Made by a program: the position numbers and the translations under genes. From contig JAUZTG010000051.1 in NCBI GenBank assembly GCA_030734395.1, positions 62,001 through 126,000 on the forward strand: 64,000 nt of DNA. The letters run 5' to 3'. The DNA is from Sarocladium kiliense. Its lineage: Eukaryota > Ascomycota > Sordariomycetes > Hypocreales > Sarocladiaceae. Below, piece by piece: positions 10,165-20,850 of the stretch (within the stretch, counting starts at the first letter, position 1; each line of letters opens with the position of its first letter). Below the pieces are notes generated by a model. The model was not told where the DNA came from, ran no database searches, and was given only the letters and a program-made list of their open reading frames with translations.

Positions 10165-10977
10165 TCAGCAACAGCCTCCGCCAGCTGATGTTTTCCCGTC
10201 TTGGCCAAGCTTCACCTGCCTACTACCTCCGGCACTCGGCCCCTTCACACCACTTCTCCTGTCATTAAGATCATACTTCCCAGCCTGAATGTTTTGGTAT
10301 ATCCTTTCTGCGACCCTCATGAAAGCTCTCTCGACATTCTCCCCGCTCTTTGCACTTGTTTCAACATATTCCATTACTCCATTTCTCTTCGCCCACTCCT
10401 TCGCCTCCGCAGTCGTGACTTCCCGCTTGTTGTCGCCGCCGTCTGCTCCTTGTGTTAAATCGGCCTTGTTGCCCACTAAGATGACGACGATGTCCGGTTC
10501 GGCGATCTGCCGAAGGTCGTTAAGCCAGTCGGTGACGTGCTGGAAGGTTTGCCGACGGGAGAGGTCGAAGACTAGTAGAGCCCCCGAGGCGCCACGGAAG
10601 TATGAGCGGGTGACGGATTTGTACGTCTCTTGACCGGCCGTGTCCCATAGGCTGAGCTTCATGTGTTTTTGGGGCCCAGTTGGTTCGGGTGACGGTTGGC
10701 GGCGGGGAGGAGCTGGGAGGCCGTCTGTGACTGGCGTTGCCGGTCTGTCTTCTGAGTTCGGTTCTGATGAGGGTTCGGTGCTTGCTGCGGAGGGGATTTC
10801 GGGCTTGAAGTGCGGAGGACCGACGGGGACGATGCGAGAGCCGAACTCGACACCGATTGTTACGTCGTGATGGGCAGAGAAGCGGCCTTCACAGAGGCGA
10901 ATTGTGAGAGATGATTTGCCGCATCCTGAGTCGCCGATGCAGACGAGTTTGGCGATGTAGTCCCAAGGATTTGACAT
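10165..10977 (-). CDS. Rab-family small GTPase (Rab4/Ypt4-like) with insert
   Basis: A single exon of 270 residues. All GTPase boxes are present: GDSGCGKS (15-22), switch-I Thr40, WDTAGQE (111-117), NKAD (170-173) and ETSAK (206-210). The C-terminal CC (269-270) is the geranylgeranylation site. Sequence around YKSVTRSYFRGA resembles the Rab2/Rab4/Rab14 branch (S. pombe Ypt4-like), which acts in endosomal and Golgi traffic. Between strands beta2 and beta3 (about 53-105) there is a Pro/Ser/Glu-rich insert of roughly 45-50 residues not found in canonical Rabs. It has no stop and no convincing intron signals, so I treat it as protein. Confidence 0.88.
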   Translation of the reverse strand: MSNPWDYIAKLVCIGDSGCGKSSLTIRLCEGRFSAHHDVTIGVEFGSRIVPVGPPHFKPEIPSAASTEPSSEPNSEDRPATPVTDGLPAPPRRQPSPEPTGPQKHMKLSLWDTAGQETYKSVTRSYFRGASGALLVFDLSRRQTFQHVTDWLNDLRQIAEPDIVVILVGNKADLTQGADGGDNKREVTTAEAKEWAKRNGVMEYVETSAKSGENVERAFMRVAERIYQNIQAGKYDLNDRRSGVKGPSAGGSRQVKLGQDGKTSAGGGCC

Positions 10978-12441
10978 GGAGGGCGGATGTATGCGAGGAG
11001 GAGATATCGAGGTCGGTGATGTGAAGATTGTTGCAAGATGTTAGGGAGGAGAGAGGAAGTTGGGCACGTGGTGGCTTGCAAGCCACTGGCTCCGAGGGGA
11101 TGGGTCGAAAGCCTAAGGCAGGAGTGCAGTAGTGCTGCAGGTTGAGATTCGCCTTTTAGATAAGAGGATTTGAGTAGGGGTAAGTGGGAGAGACCTGGAC
11201 TCGAGCGACTGGGGCTACGGTCGTTGTCGTGGACAGATTGAGATGCTGAGGAAGTTCGGGCAAGTGATGGGTGCAGGGATAATGGGTGGACAGGTGAATG
11301 ACGAGATGGCGAGGGGGGGCGTCATGTGGATGTGTGGCGCGTTGGGGGAGGTCAGGCTGGAGAGGTGTGGCTTGGGTGGGTTCCTCACCTGTGTTCATGG
11401 AGTGCAGAAGCCCTTTGTCAACAAGATGGACATGCCGCGACCTTCACTATTATTCTGCAAATTCGTGCTGAACTTTCTGTTATGGCATTCGATGATACAT
11501 GACACTATTGGTCGAGGTATCCGCCTTGATCGAGCCAGGACGAGGATGTAAACAGATTCCCCTGCAAGGCACGGCGAAGTGACGCAACCAGAACTCGATT
11601 CACAGTGATAACGGCGTGACTCGGGTCAGATGAGTGTTTGGGCAACTGACTGCTGGCGATATAGCAACAAGAATGGAACTCATGCGATTCAACACGGAAT
11701 TCAATTATTGAATGATACTTGGGTACGTATTCTGCCTCCAAAGAAACAAAAAGACACGCGTTGTTTGCTATCTGCACAACTCAAAACATAAAACACGTCT
11801 GCCTGTCTGCATGCATCTGGTTCTGGTGGTCCCAAAGTGTAAAAGCGCCTTGAACTCTACACCGCCGCCAGCCACCAATCTCAGTGGGTTCCAGGTCCAT
11901 CTTAGCGCCACATCCCCGCGTGAACAGGCAGCTTCCTAGGCGCTGAGCAGCACCGATCCACCCTCACCGCCGCTTTTGGCTGTTGACTCTGTGTCCCCGG
12001 TATCGTAATCGAACAGTGGATCTGGCGCTGTACGGTGCCATGATAACTTACCTGCTTTAGCGCAGTGGATTTGCCCATGTGCCGCCGCCGGGAGTCATTC
12101 ATCCTGCATCATCCCTCCCGCCTTGTCCACCTTCTTCATCCTTCCTCCTCCAAACCGAAGCTTGTGTCGCATGACACGCATCTTTCGTCCGTCTCGATCC
12201 TCCTCCATACCCTTTGTTCATCCTGACTTTCTCGCGGTTCACCATCACGACCTTCCGCATCTATCCATCTTGCCTACGCTTACCTTCGGTGGTTAACATT
12301 CGTTATCAAAGCAGTCGGCTGCGCACGGCTCTCTGAACACAAACCTTCGATATCATTTCCAAAACAATACCCAACAAGCCGACTCATCGTGGAGATAGGA
12401 ACGTGCCTCGCTGAAAGGGAGGCGGCGGTGGTTGCGGCATC
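10978..12441. other. divergent intergenic region
   Basis: 1.46 kb between the Rab and Pns1-like genes. The part before 12442 is CT-rich, consistent with a fungal promoter/5' leader. Short open frames (11243-11551, 11712-11939) show no family motifs. I see no gene. Confidence 0.5.
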
Positions 12442-14807
12442 ATGTTTTCTGAGTGTACGTTCGCCTCACTGTCGCTATCAGGGTTCCCCGCCTTCACCTT
12501 GGCTGACCTTACATCTTTCTCACAGACGCCTCCAAGTTTCTAGCACAGTCCCAGTCCCGTTTATCGAATCTCGGTCAACCTGACAACCCACCACGAACCA
12601 ACGACTGGGGCTCTTCCCGTCCATCCCGTCAACAGCGAGATGGCGGTCGAGGCACCGCACCGAACCGATCATTCCTCTCGAGAGGTCTAGCAGCCAGTGG
12701 AAACCCATATCAGCAGAACGGCAGCGGCTCTCGGTTCGGAAATGTTGGCTTCGCTTCTCGTATCTCCGCTGCCCAGGATGCTCCGTTGTTTCATAGCACA
12801 CTCGACGAGTACCGGGAGGATGACGACGAAGAGGAGCGCGAGCGTGAGGCGGCTGATTTGTTTGCTCTGCAGAGGTCACGAAGAGTGGCAGCTGCCAGCA
12901 AGCTTGCCGAAAGTGCTGACTCGGAAGCGCTTAGCCGTGGATCATTAGACGAGAGCCAGGAAGGACACCCATACCAGGATGGTGGAAGACGAGGCATCAA
13001 GAGCAGTTGGACGGGTACCAAGAGCACGCATAAACCACGATCTACACGAGATACCTTACTGGAAGAGGCGGAGGAGATACCATCGAAGGGAGATCAGGGC
13101 AGCGAAGCAAGTCAAGGGACGCGAGGCAAGATGGTCGATGTTGGACTCGAATCGCAAGACGACCCAGACGATGATCCACCGGAGTCCTTGCTGAGCGGCG
13201 AAGCACCAATCGACTCTAGTCCTCCCGCCTTCCAGCGCTTCAAGCAGCAAGCAGAACGGACGCCCTTCATGTTACGGCGCGAGTCTACCCGAGAAACTGA
13301 GGCGAGCAGTATTCCAAGGACCTCACTCGATGCGGATGGACCTGTGCAAACTACGGCGACACCTATTATTGAAGGAGAAATCTTCCGACATGATCCGTTC
13401 TTTGCCTGGCTGTTTCTGATTGCATTTGCCGGTATGATGTCGACGTTTGTGTTGGTCTGGCTGCACACAGCGCCAAAGAAGAGCCCCGTTGGCGATACCA
13501 TCTACACAACGCTACAGAAGTCGTTCGACATGCTTGCGGTGGACACAGTTGTGGCAGTGTTCGTATCGTTTATCTGGCTGGCAGCGCTGCGATCGTTCGT
13601 CCGACCACTGGTCAGCGTGATACTTATCGCAGTGCCGGTGATCATGCTGTCCTTCTCGCTTTATACCTTCATCTCGTCATTCAAGGGAAGTACGCATGGC
13701 AAGAGCTTGCAGGATAGCGTCATGCGATGGGCGTCGCTTATCCCGGCCGCTTCCTGTGTGCTCTGGCTCTGGCTGGTGGTTAAGGGACGAAGGGCGATTC
13801 AGCAGGCAATTGAGATCCTGCAATTCTCGAGCAAGATCCTCGCACAGAATCCAGCTCTCCTGCTCATCGGCTTTGGATGTCTGGCCGTGATCGTGCTGTG
13901 GACGTGGGCTTGGTTGGCCATGTTCACACGAGTGTTCATGGGCGGCTACTTCTCCAAGTCGCTGGTACGCTTCGTGATCCGGTTCTCAAGTTGGTGGCTT
14001 GGGGCAGCGTTCATCTTCATGTATATGTGGACGCTGTCGGTGATCAACGCAGTTCATCGTGCCACGACAGCTGCAACAGTCTCACAGTGGTACTTTCACC
14101 GAAATGCAGGGCCTGCGACGCCGTCGAGCGAGATCGTGTTGGCGGCATTGCACCATGCTGCGACGGCTATCTTCGGTAGTATTTGCGAATCGACGCTCTT
14201 GTCACTGCTTGTGAGAGCGCCGTTGCTGTTCCTTCCTAGGAGGATGGGGATGGCGATTGCAAACATTGCATCGTTCTGGATCCCCACGCCGGTGGTGGCC
14301 ATGACAAACCCTCTTACGATCACATATGCGGCGATTCACTCCCAGAATCTGTCTATCTCAGCACGAGGACTTGATCAAATGGAGTTTGTATCGCCGGCGC
14401 TTCCGACAACGACATTGACGCCCCGTGCTCTTCGTCTTCGTGGTCAGGGCAACGGACTCCTCCCCTACCGCCTCGCGAAGCTCCTCCTGGTTGCAACACG
14501 ACTGCTCATGGCTACAGCACTGGGATTCGCAGGCTGGGTCATCACAGCGAAGCAGCTTCGAATCCAGCTCCCCGACGGGATGGGCATGCGAGGCTCTGCA
14601 TACGCATACGTAGTCGGCTTGATGGCCAGTTTCATCGGCTACTCTGTAATGGGTGCGATGGAAGGCATCCTTGCTGGAATCGTCGACGCTGTGCTGATTT
14701 GCTACGGCAGCGAGCGGAGGATGGAGCGTGGTCACGGACGGTTCTGTCTTGAAGCAGCATATCTCTTCGGGGAGAGGAGGGCTGGTGATGTGGAGGGGTA
14801 TGTATGA
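12442..14807 (+). CDS. PNS1: Pns1/choline-transporter-like (CTL) membrane protein
   Basis: Two exons, 12442-12454 (only 13 nt) and 12526-14807, with a 71-nt intron (GTACGT donor, CTGAC branch, CACAG acceptor). Splicing gives MFSEYASKFLAQSQSRL at the start and a 764-residue product. The first about 310 residues are hydrophilic and acidic (a run of D/E near the DDDEEEREREA segment). They are followed by about 10 hydrophobic segments typical of the SLC44/CTL family (yeast Pns1). The family sits in the plasma membrane or endomembranes. The tiny first exon is easily missed; an ATG at 12786 would lose about 90 residues. A role in transport is inferred from fold only, and the substrate in fungi is not established. 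Confidence 0.8.
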
Positions 14808-16136
14808 GGGGGCGTTGTATAAGTGTTGAGCCTGGACATTCTTCTCTCTTGATGGCGATTGGGGAATTGGATGAGATGGCAAAGGCGTTTTGTGTACTTT
14901 TGAGCAAGACTGGCGTGCATAGTGGTACCACGGACAGAAGTGGTTTCCTTTCTTCGATATCAACTGAACAGAGATGCATTGGTGATGAGCAGCACTGACC
15001 TAGATGGGAAGTGATGCTGCCAGTTATCCGCTGCATATAGACAGATATGTGTTTGCAAGGTGCTGACGACGCCCATCACATTTCAGCACCATAGCTATGC
15101 ATATGCGATTCTTGATCTTGTAACCCATCACTAGGCCTTTTCTTCAAGTACGATGAGAAAACAAAGGAGGGGTTCGCCCCGCAAGACTGGTGGACTGGAG
15201 AGAGGGAACTACACGATGATGCGCAGACATACGGTGGGCCGTTGCCATGGCCTTATGTATGGAGGCACATGCGACAAGGGTCAGGTGGTCTGTGACATGC
15301 TGCGTCTGGGGATCTCTAATGTGTTTGACGCTCTTGACGACATCCCTGCCACAGTCAACTAATCCAGCACAGCAGAGAATGAGCCGAGTCGATGCCTGGA
15401 CAGGGCCGCGTGTCTACTCCGAAGGCAAACAATCTGGTGATAGCATTGTGGCAGTGCACCTCGCCCGGCTATCTCCCATGAGGCCTCAATTCGTCCACCC
15501 CTCTTTCTACAGCCTTGGCTTCTCCCTCTATCGCCCCCTGTAGTTGGTCTTCCGTGTGACTCGTTAGCCAAGCCTCAAGCTCACGCAAGCCTGTTCGCCT
15601 CTAACTCCGGGCGACTCGGAGGGTTACCACAGGTACCTGAAAGCACCAGCAGAACCCACTGGAAATACCTTGAAGGTGAGGGGGGGCGAAGCTGCCAAGG
15701 CTATATTGCTGCTAGTAGTTGACCCTCTTTAGCTTTGTAGAAGAGGGGGGGACGGACGGGGCGATGGCGGCAGGAGGTTAAATCAGAGCCGCCCTCGTTC
15801 TTGTTGTTCTGAGGATTTTGTTCTTTTGGTGGGACCTGGACCTGAGTCTTGGAGTCGATTTTGAGGTGTTCGTGTCTCTTGCCACTTCTCTGCTCTTGCA
15901 CACACGTGGGTTTCCTGTTCCTCTCCCCAACACAACACCATCATCACTGCGGGGCATAGCTGTCGCATAACATCATCACTTTCGTCAACCTACTTTACCT
16001 TATATCTGACTCCCCTTTCAGAGTATCTTATCGCACGAGTATTCTTTGGCGCATTTCGCAATCGCAAAGCCAAAAATATTGAACTGAGCTGTCGCATCGC
16101 TTCGCGTTCCTGCAGCAGCCACATCCAACTCCCCGC
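14808..16136. other. intergenic
   Basis: 1.3 kb without a supportable gene. The last 250 bp before 16137 are pyrimidine-rich and probably the promoter/leader of the WW-domain gene. Confidence 0.5.
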
Positions 16137-17331
16137 ATGGCCGACTACGCTCCCCCCTCGGGGCCCCCGCCCCCGCCTGCACCTGAGGTACGTGAACTAC
16201 GATCGTCATGATCACTCCCTCAGCATAGGCATTAAAGCTGCACCCGCGGAAGTTTCCAATCCCTGGCAGTAATGTGTGACTAACACCTTCACCAGGTTCC
16301 TGATGGCTGGACTGCCCGCTGGAACGACCAGTATAAGCAATGGTGAGAACCCCTTCCTTCTCGAGTCAACCATCGATATAGCTAACACAGCCAGGTTCTA
16401 CGTAAACGTCTACACCAAGAAATCACAATGGGAAAAGCCGACCTCACCCGTCTACCCTCCAAATGAAGACGGTGCCCCCTCCGATCCTCCACCGGGCTAC
16501 GAACCTTCCGACTCGGCTGCCGCTTCCCAAGCCGGTGACACCAAGAAGAACCCCTTCGAGGAGCGTCCGCCCTTCAATTCCGCTGGCACCTCGTCCAGCG
16601 ACCCTGACGCTGCCATGGCTGCGAAACTGCAGGCTGAAGAGGAGGCGAGGGCTCGTGGTGGTGCTGGCACCCCAGGGTATGCTGGACCGGGAGGACCGTT
16701 CCCTAGTGGGCAGAGTCCGTATCCGGCGCAGCAGGCACCTTATGGCCAGCCGGGCTCCCAGCAGGGACAGCAGGGGAGTTTCCCTCAGGATTTGCCGCCG
16801 AGGGATAGGGGTAAGAGCAGCGGAGGTGGATTGCTCGGCAAGTTGAAAGCGAAGGTCGCAGGGGCAAGTAGCTCCAGTCACGGAGGTTATCCTCAGCAGC
16901 AGTATGGAGGAGCACCGCAGCAGGGAGGGTACTACCCGCCTCAACAAGGCTACGGTCCTGGACCGGGAGGACCGGGTGGGTATCCTGGAGGCTATGGAGG
17001 ACCGCAATATAATCAGGGGTATGGAAGGGGGTATGGACCCCCGGGTGGGATGTATGGTGGCCACCCGGGGATGTATGGAGGAGGGTATCCTCAGCAGCAG
17101 CAGCGTAGAGGTGGTGGTGGAATGGGCATGGCGGGTGGTGCTGCGATGGGTCTGGGTGCGGGTATGCTTGGTGGTATGATGATTGGAAGTGCGATGGGAG
17201 GAGGCGATGAGCAGGAAGCGTATCAGGATGGATTTGGTGAGTGACTCTGCTTCTTCCCCCTGATGAGCATCTGACTGACTTGAGTTGCAGAGGATGGTGC
17301 CGACTTCGACGGTGGAGATGGCGGCGAGTAG
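16137..17331 (+). CDS. WW-domain protein with Gly/Pro/Gln/Tyr-rich tail
   Basis: Four exons: 16137-16187, 16296-16342, 16395-17236 and 17291-17331. Introns are 108, 52 and 54 nt. The product is 326 residues. After a poly-Pro N-terminus, the WW domain spans about residues 18-48, with Trp22, Trp45 and Pro48 in the right spacing. It is split by two introns, one of them cutting the codon of Trp33. The remainder is low-complexity: a Pro/Ser/Glu-rich linker, then repeats of GYGG, PQQ and GGMYGG, then a Met/Gly-rich stretch and an acidic end. WW domains bind Pro-rich ligands. The tail resembles fungal proteins of unknown role in condensates or stress response. The partner is unknown. Confidence 0.85.
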
Positions 17332-17730
17332 AATGCATGCTTGAGCTGCATGAGCACATCACATGGCTTGAGTGGCAGGCCATGCTTTCTAAGGGATGTA
17401 AGGGTTTGCGCACATATACATATATCAATGGCTTGCAAAGGTTTCATGGGAGGCTGGAGAAGATATGAGACAATATGGAGGATATCTGGTTTATCGTTAT
17501 TCTCTTATGATCAAAACTCATTTCTGTTGCACGGTGTGGGCCTTGACTTGTGTATGCAGTAGACGTCGAGAGGCACAGACGCAGGATTCCTTCCATGTCC
17601 AAACATTAAAACCCAGACATATGCGCATGACAATATAGTCCCATCCTTCCATATGTAACATGAACACCTATCGAACACTTTTCAGCTTTCCCTCCAACCA
17701 ACTCCCCACCTTCTCCCCAATCTTAGGCAC
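17332..17730. other. convergent intergenic region
   Basis: The 3' regions of the WW-domain and EMC7 genes. I see nothing else. Confidence 0.5.
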
Positions 17731-18594
17731 CTATCTCTTGACACCCTGTCCCTTACCACCCCCATTGCCACTTCCGCTGCCCTCCTTCTTCCCCGATCCA
17801 GCAAGATACGCCGCCATATCGAAGTTTCCGAGCGGGCTTTGCTGTTGCTGGTTCTGGCCACTTGCGGCGCCGAAGATGGCGTTCATGGGGCCTTCGCGTT
17901 GGTGTTGTTCGAATTCGGCTTTGAGTTCGGGGTCCACTGTTGAGAAGAGAGAGGGGTTGGTCAGTTTCTTTTGGTTTGTCTTGTGACGTGAGGGGAGAGG
18001 GAGAAGGGAGGCCGTACTGTTTTCCATGAGCTTGGGCATGCCGACGAACATGACCATTGTGACGAGACCCATGAGAATCATGGGGTTTTTAAGGATGGTG
18101 AAGACGGAGACTGTGATATCGATGTCAGCTTGTGTATCCTCTTCCAATTCTCTGGCTTCACGGAAGTCAAACTCACACTTGGGCCGCTCCGTGAAGTACG
18201 TCTTGGCCCCCAAAGCCCTCAACTCAACACCCTTGCCGCCACCGCCCTCCCGAACACCCAACTCCTCCCCCTTATTTCCCCAATCATTCCCGCGGAACGT
18301 CTCCCAGGCTTTCAATTCCCCATCCGCGCCGACATCAACTCTCAGCGGCTGGTACGCGTGTCCCGGGCAGTATACATCGACGAGGTAGGAGTCTCCGGGG
18401 GTGATGTTGTGGAAGACAAAGGTGTTGATGGAGGAGAGGGGCGTGGAGTGGCGGTGGTGGAGGGAGCTTAGGGTGGCGTGGGTGGAGGGGGGGAGGGTGA
18501 AGGGGTTGGGTTTGGCGGGGAGGTAGAGGGTTAGAGAGGTTGAGAGGGCGAGAGTGAGGAGGGTAGAGAGGGTGAGGGGGATAGAGAGCTGCAT
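17731..18594 (-). CDS. EMC7: ER membrane protein complex subunit 7 (EMC7/Sop4-like)
   Basis: Three exons on the reverse strand: 18594-18177, 18110-18018 and 17936-17731. The two introns (66 and 81 nt) are multiples of three and contain no stop, so the unspliced frame reads through. Splicing restores the family sequence RPKFSVFTILKNPM and KLMENMDPELKAEF. The product is 238 residues: signal peptide (about 1-18), a lumenal beta-sandwich domain, one membrane segment around LKNPMILMGLVTMVMFVGMPK, and a short cytosolic Gly-rich tail. EMC7 belongs to the ER insertase complex for tail-anchored and multipass proteins. The start at 18594 gives the signal peptide; an in-frame ATG 129 bp earlier would bury it. 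Confidence 0.85.
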   Translation of the reverse strand: MQLSIPLTLSTLLTLALSTSLTLYLPAKPNPFTLPPSTHATLSSLHHRHSTPLSSINTFVFHNITPGDSYLVDVYCPGHAYQPLRVDVGADGELKAWETFRGNDWGNKGEELGVREGGGGKGVELRALGAKTYFTERPKCEFDFREARELEEDTQADIDITVSVFTILKNPMILMGLVTMVMFVGMPKLMENSTASLLPLPSRHKTNQKKLTNPSLFSTVDPELKAEFEQHQREGPMNAIFGAASGQNQQQQSPLGNFDMAAYLAGSGKKEGSGSGNGGGKGQGVKR

Positions 18595-20850
18595 TTTGGC
18601 GGCGGGTGGGTGTCGCGGTGGTGGTGATGCGTGGTGGTTGAGGTGAGGTTGAGGTTCGTGGAGGAGGATTTGGGGAAGAGGCGACGTGACGATGGAGTTT
18701 GAGCGAAGGTGAGCTGCGGCCAATCGGTCGCCACGAAGGGCCCCACACCAGCATCAACAGCTGTGACAGGTCGACAGCAGCATTACCATTTACATGAGGC
18801 CCTCAGGGCGATAAACATCTCAGTACTTGTATGATATTGGTATGAGATACCTTCATTTCAAGAGATTGAGACATTTTCGGACTTGAGGCGCGTTGTTGGG
18901 TTTCGTGCTGGATGAGCCCAGGTTTGACTTTCAGTGTTATGAGTGCAGCTAACAAGGCATCAGCTGAGGAAGTAAACCAAACTTCTTTTTGGATCATCCG
19001 CCTTTCTTTTTCCACAAGATTTCATGGCAGCCTGGGCCAAATTTACGTCTTGCCTGCGGCTCTTAAGCAGAGTTCGAACAGAACATGGGGCGCGGATGGA
19101 CTGGGAAGAAGCACCGAAATCGTCGACTTCGCTGAGCCGAGTAGCTTTTCGATACGCAGTGCTGCTGCGAGAAATGCATGGCAACCGCCATTATTGACTT
19201 TGATGGACACGTCTGCTGACGGCGCTTTGAATTGAATGCTTAAACAACTCAGCGCACGCAGTCAATATATGACAGACCTTAGTGCATGTTCTGGGTCACG
19301 ATCTGCTCGAGACTCTCAAACTCAGACTGGAAACACAGCTTTGGTTATGGATGAATAGGCGAAGAAGCAGGATGTGACGATCAAGGGAGATGATTCTATT
19401 GGTAGGATTGAGAGTGATCTGGGTATTTGCGGCGCGGGGGGTCCGGGCTTGAAGCCGGGTGTTGGGCGTGTGACTGATACGAATGCTCCGGATTATGATA
19501 TTTATTTTGGTGGGTTGTGTGGCCAGTTTGGTCAGTTTATTTCGCAATGCGTGGCATAGGCGTCTGATTAGTGGAAGGATACTTGTGCTTGGTGACCTGA
19601 CTCTTTCTTTGTGAATGGCCTGTCAGTTGTTCTCAAGTCTGTCTGACTCGAGGTTTCGTATGGCCGAATACGTACGGCCTAGCAGCGCCCTTCGTCTTTA
19701 ACATCTCATATTGATGTTCTGAACTATTTCCATCTTGTCTTTTCCGTCTTGCTTCCTCCGCATCTGGTGGTTCGGCAAATCTCGAATGGCCTCCTCCAGA
19801 GCACCGATTGTATGACAGCTTCCACTTCTTTGGCCGAAGTTCCTGTAATGGGCGTCATATGCTGCTAAGATTACTTTGCAGTTGCAGAGATGCAAATTTA
19901 CCTTATGTCTTCCCACGCACACTACGCAATTAAATAAACCATTCTGTTCTTTCCCGTGGAAAGTGGTAGTCTCGGGGTCTTGAAAGAACCCGATACTGAC
20001 TCCCTGATGAGCATGTGACCAATCCATCATGGAACAAACTGGCCAGGCGGATATCCAACTTCCCTTTTGCCTCAGCTTTCTTGATCTGGTTCTCGGCAGT
20101 GCTACACGCCAAGTCGGATTCTAGCTTCCGGTACTTTTAGAAGCTGTACTTATGGGACTTAAAACCGGGATTGAGATGCGTCGAGGACCCCGATGCTACG
20201 TCGACCGGCACGTCTCCTGATCCCGTTCCCGTTCGTTCCCATCAACCAAGGATATTGTTGGAGGCGGCTATGCATCAAACTTCCATTGCCCATCTCTGGC
20301 CCAATCTAAATCAAGGTCTCGTTCCGGTGTTGGTCCACTGTGGCTCTCCGGCCCGCGTGCGGATCCCGATGCAGGTCAGAACTCAAATTACCATAACCGT
20401 TCCGCGTATTGAAAACACCCAACAAGTGTGGACAGCGTAGTGTACCTGTTAGGAGACGTTTGGCCATTTCTCGCTTGTGTGGTGTAAAGTCTGCGATTTT
20501 TGTCCCGCTGAGGCCGTTCGTTGTGACCTTTCCACGTCACTTGGTTTGATCGATCCAACTACAGGTGGTATGGATGTGGATTCCAAGGAGCGCGCGTGAT
20601 GCCCAACTTGCTGCCGATCCCATGACTCGTCTCATGCTGAATCGGCTAATGCTTGGTGCTTGAGTAGAGTGAGGGTATCCAAACGGGTTTCGAGATCCCG
20701 ATTCCCGACCGTTAGGCAGCCCCTAGATTATAGTGTTATATAACGTCGTGGTTCCAAAGGAAGTGACCGATCAGATTGAGGAAAGGTATGCAGAAAGCTT
20801 CCTCTGTTGCTATAACCAGAACACATACTACATCTCTTGAACTCACGACT
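18595..20850. other. gene-poor intergenic region
   Basis: 2.2 kb. Open frames at 18912-19235, 19374-19559 and 19698-20112 have no recognisable motifs or consistent splice signals. I cannot support a gene here apart from the promoter elements of the P450. Confidence 0.5.
20737..20744 (+). promoter_or_regulatory. TATA box of the P450 gene
   Basis: TATATAAC, about 107 bp before the ATG at 20851. It lies only about 50 bp before the in-frame ATG at 20788, which favours 20851 as the start. Confidence 0.45.

Noticed and set aside
11243..11551. 102-codon open frame in the Rab/Pns1 intergenic region
   Set aside because: G-rich, no recognised domain, no promoter or splice evidence.
18912..19235. 107-codon open frame downstream of the EMC7 promoter
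   Set aside because: Composition looks non-coding and no family pattern is visible.
19698..20112. Two overlapping reverse-strand frames with several Cys
   Set aside because: No zinc-finger spacing, and no intron that joins them into a sensible protein.
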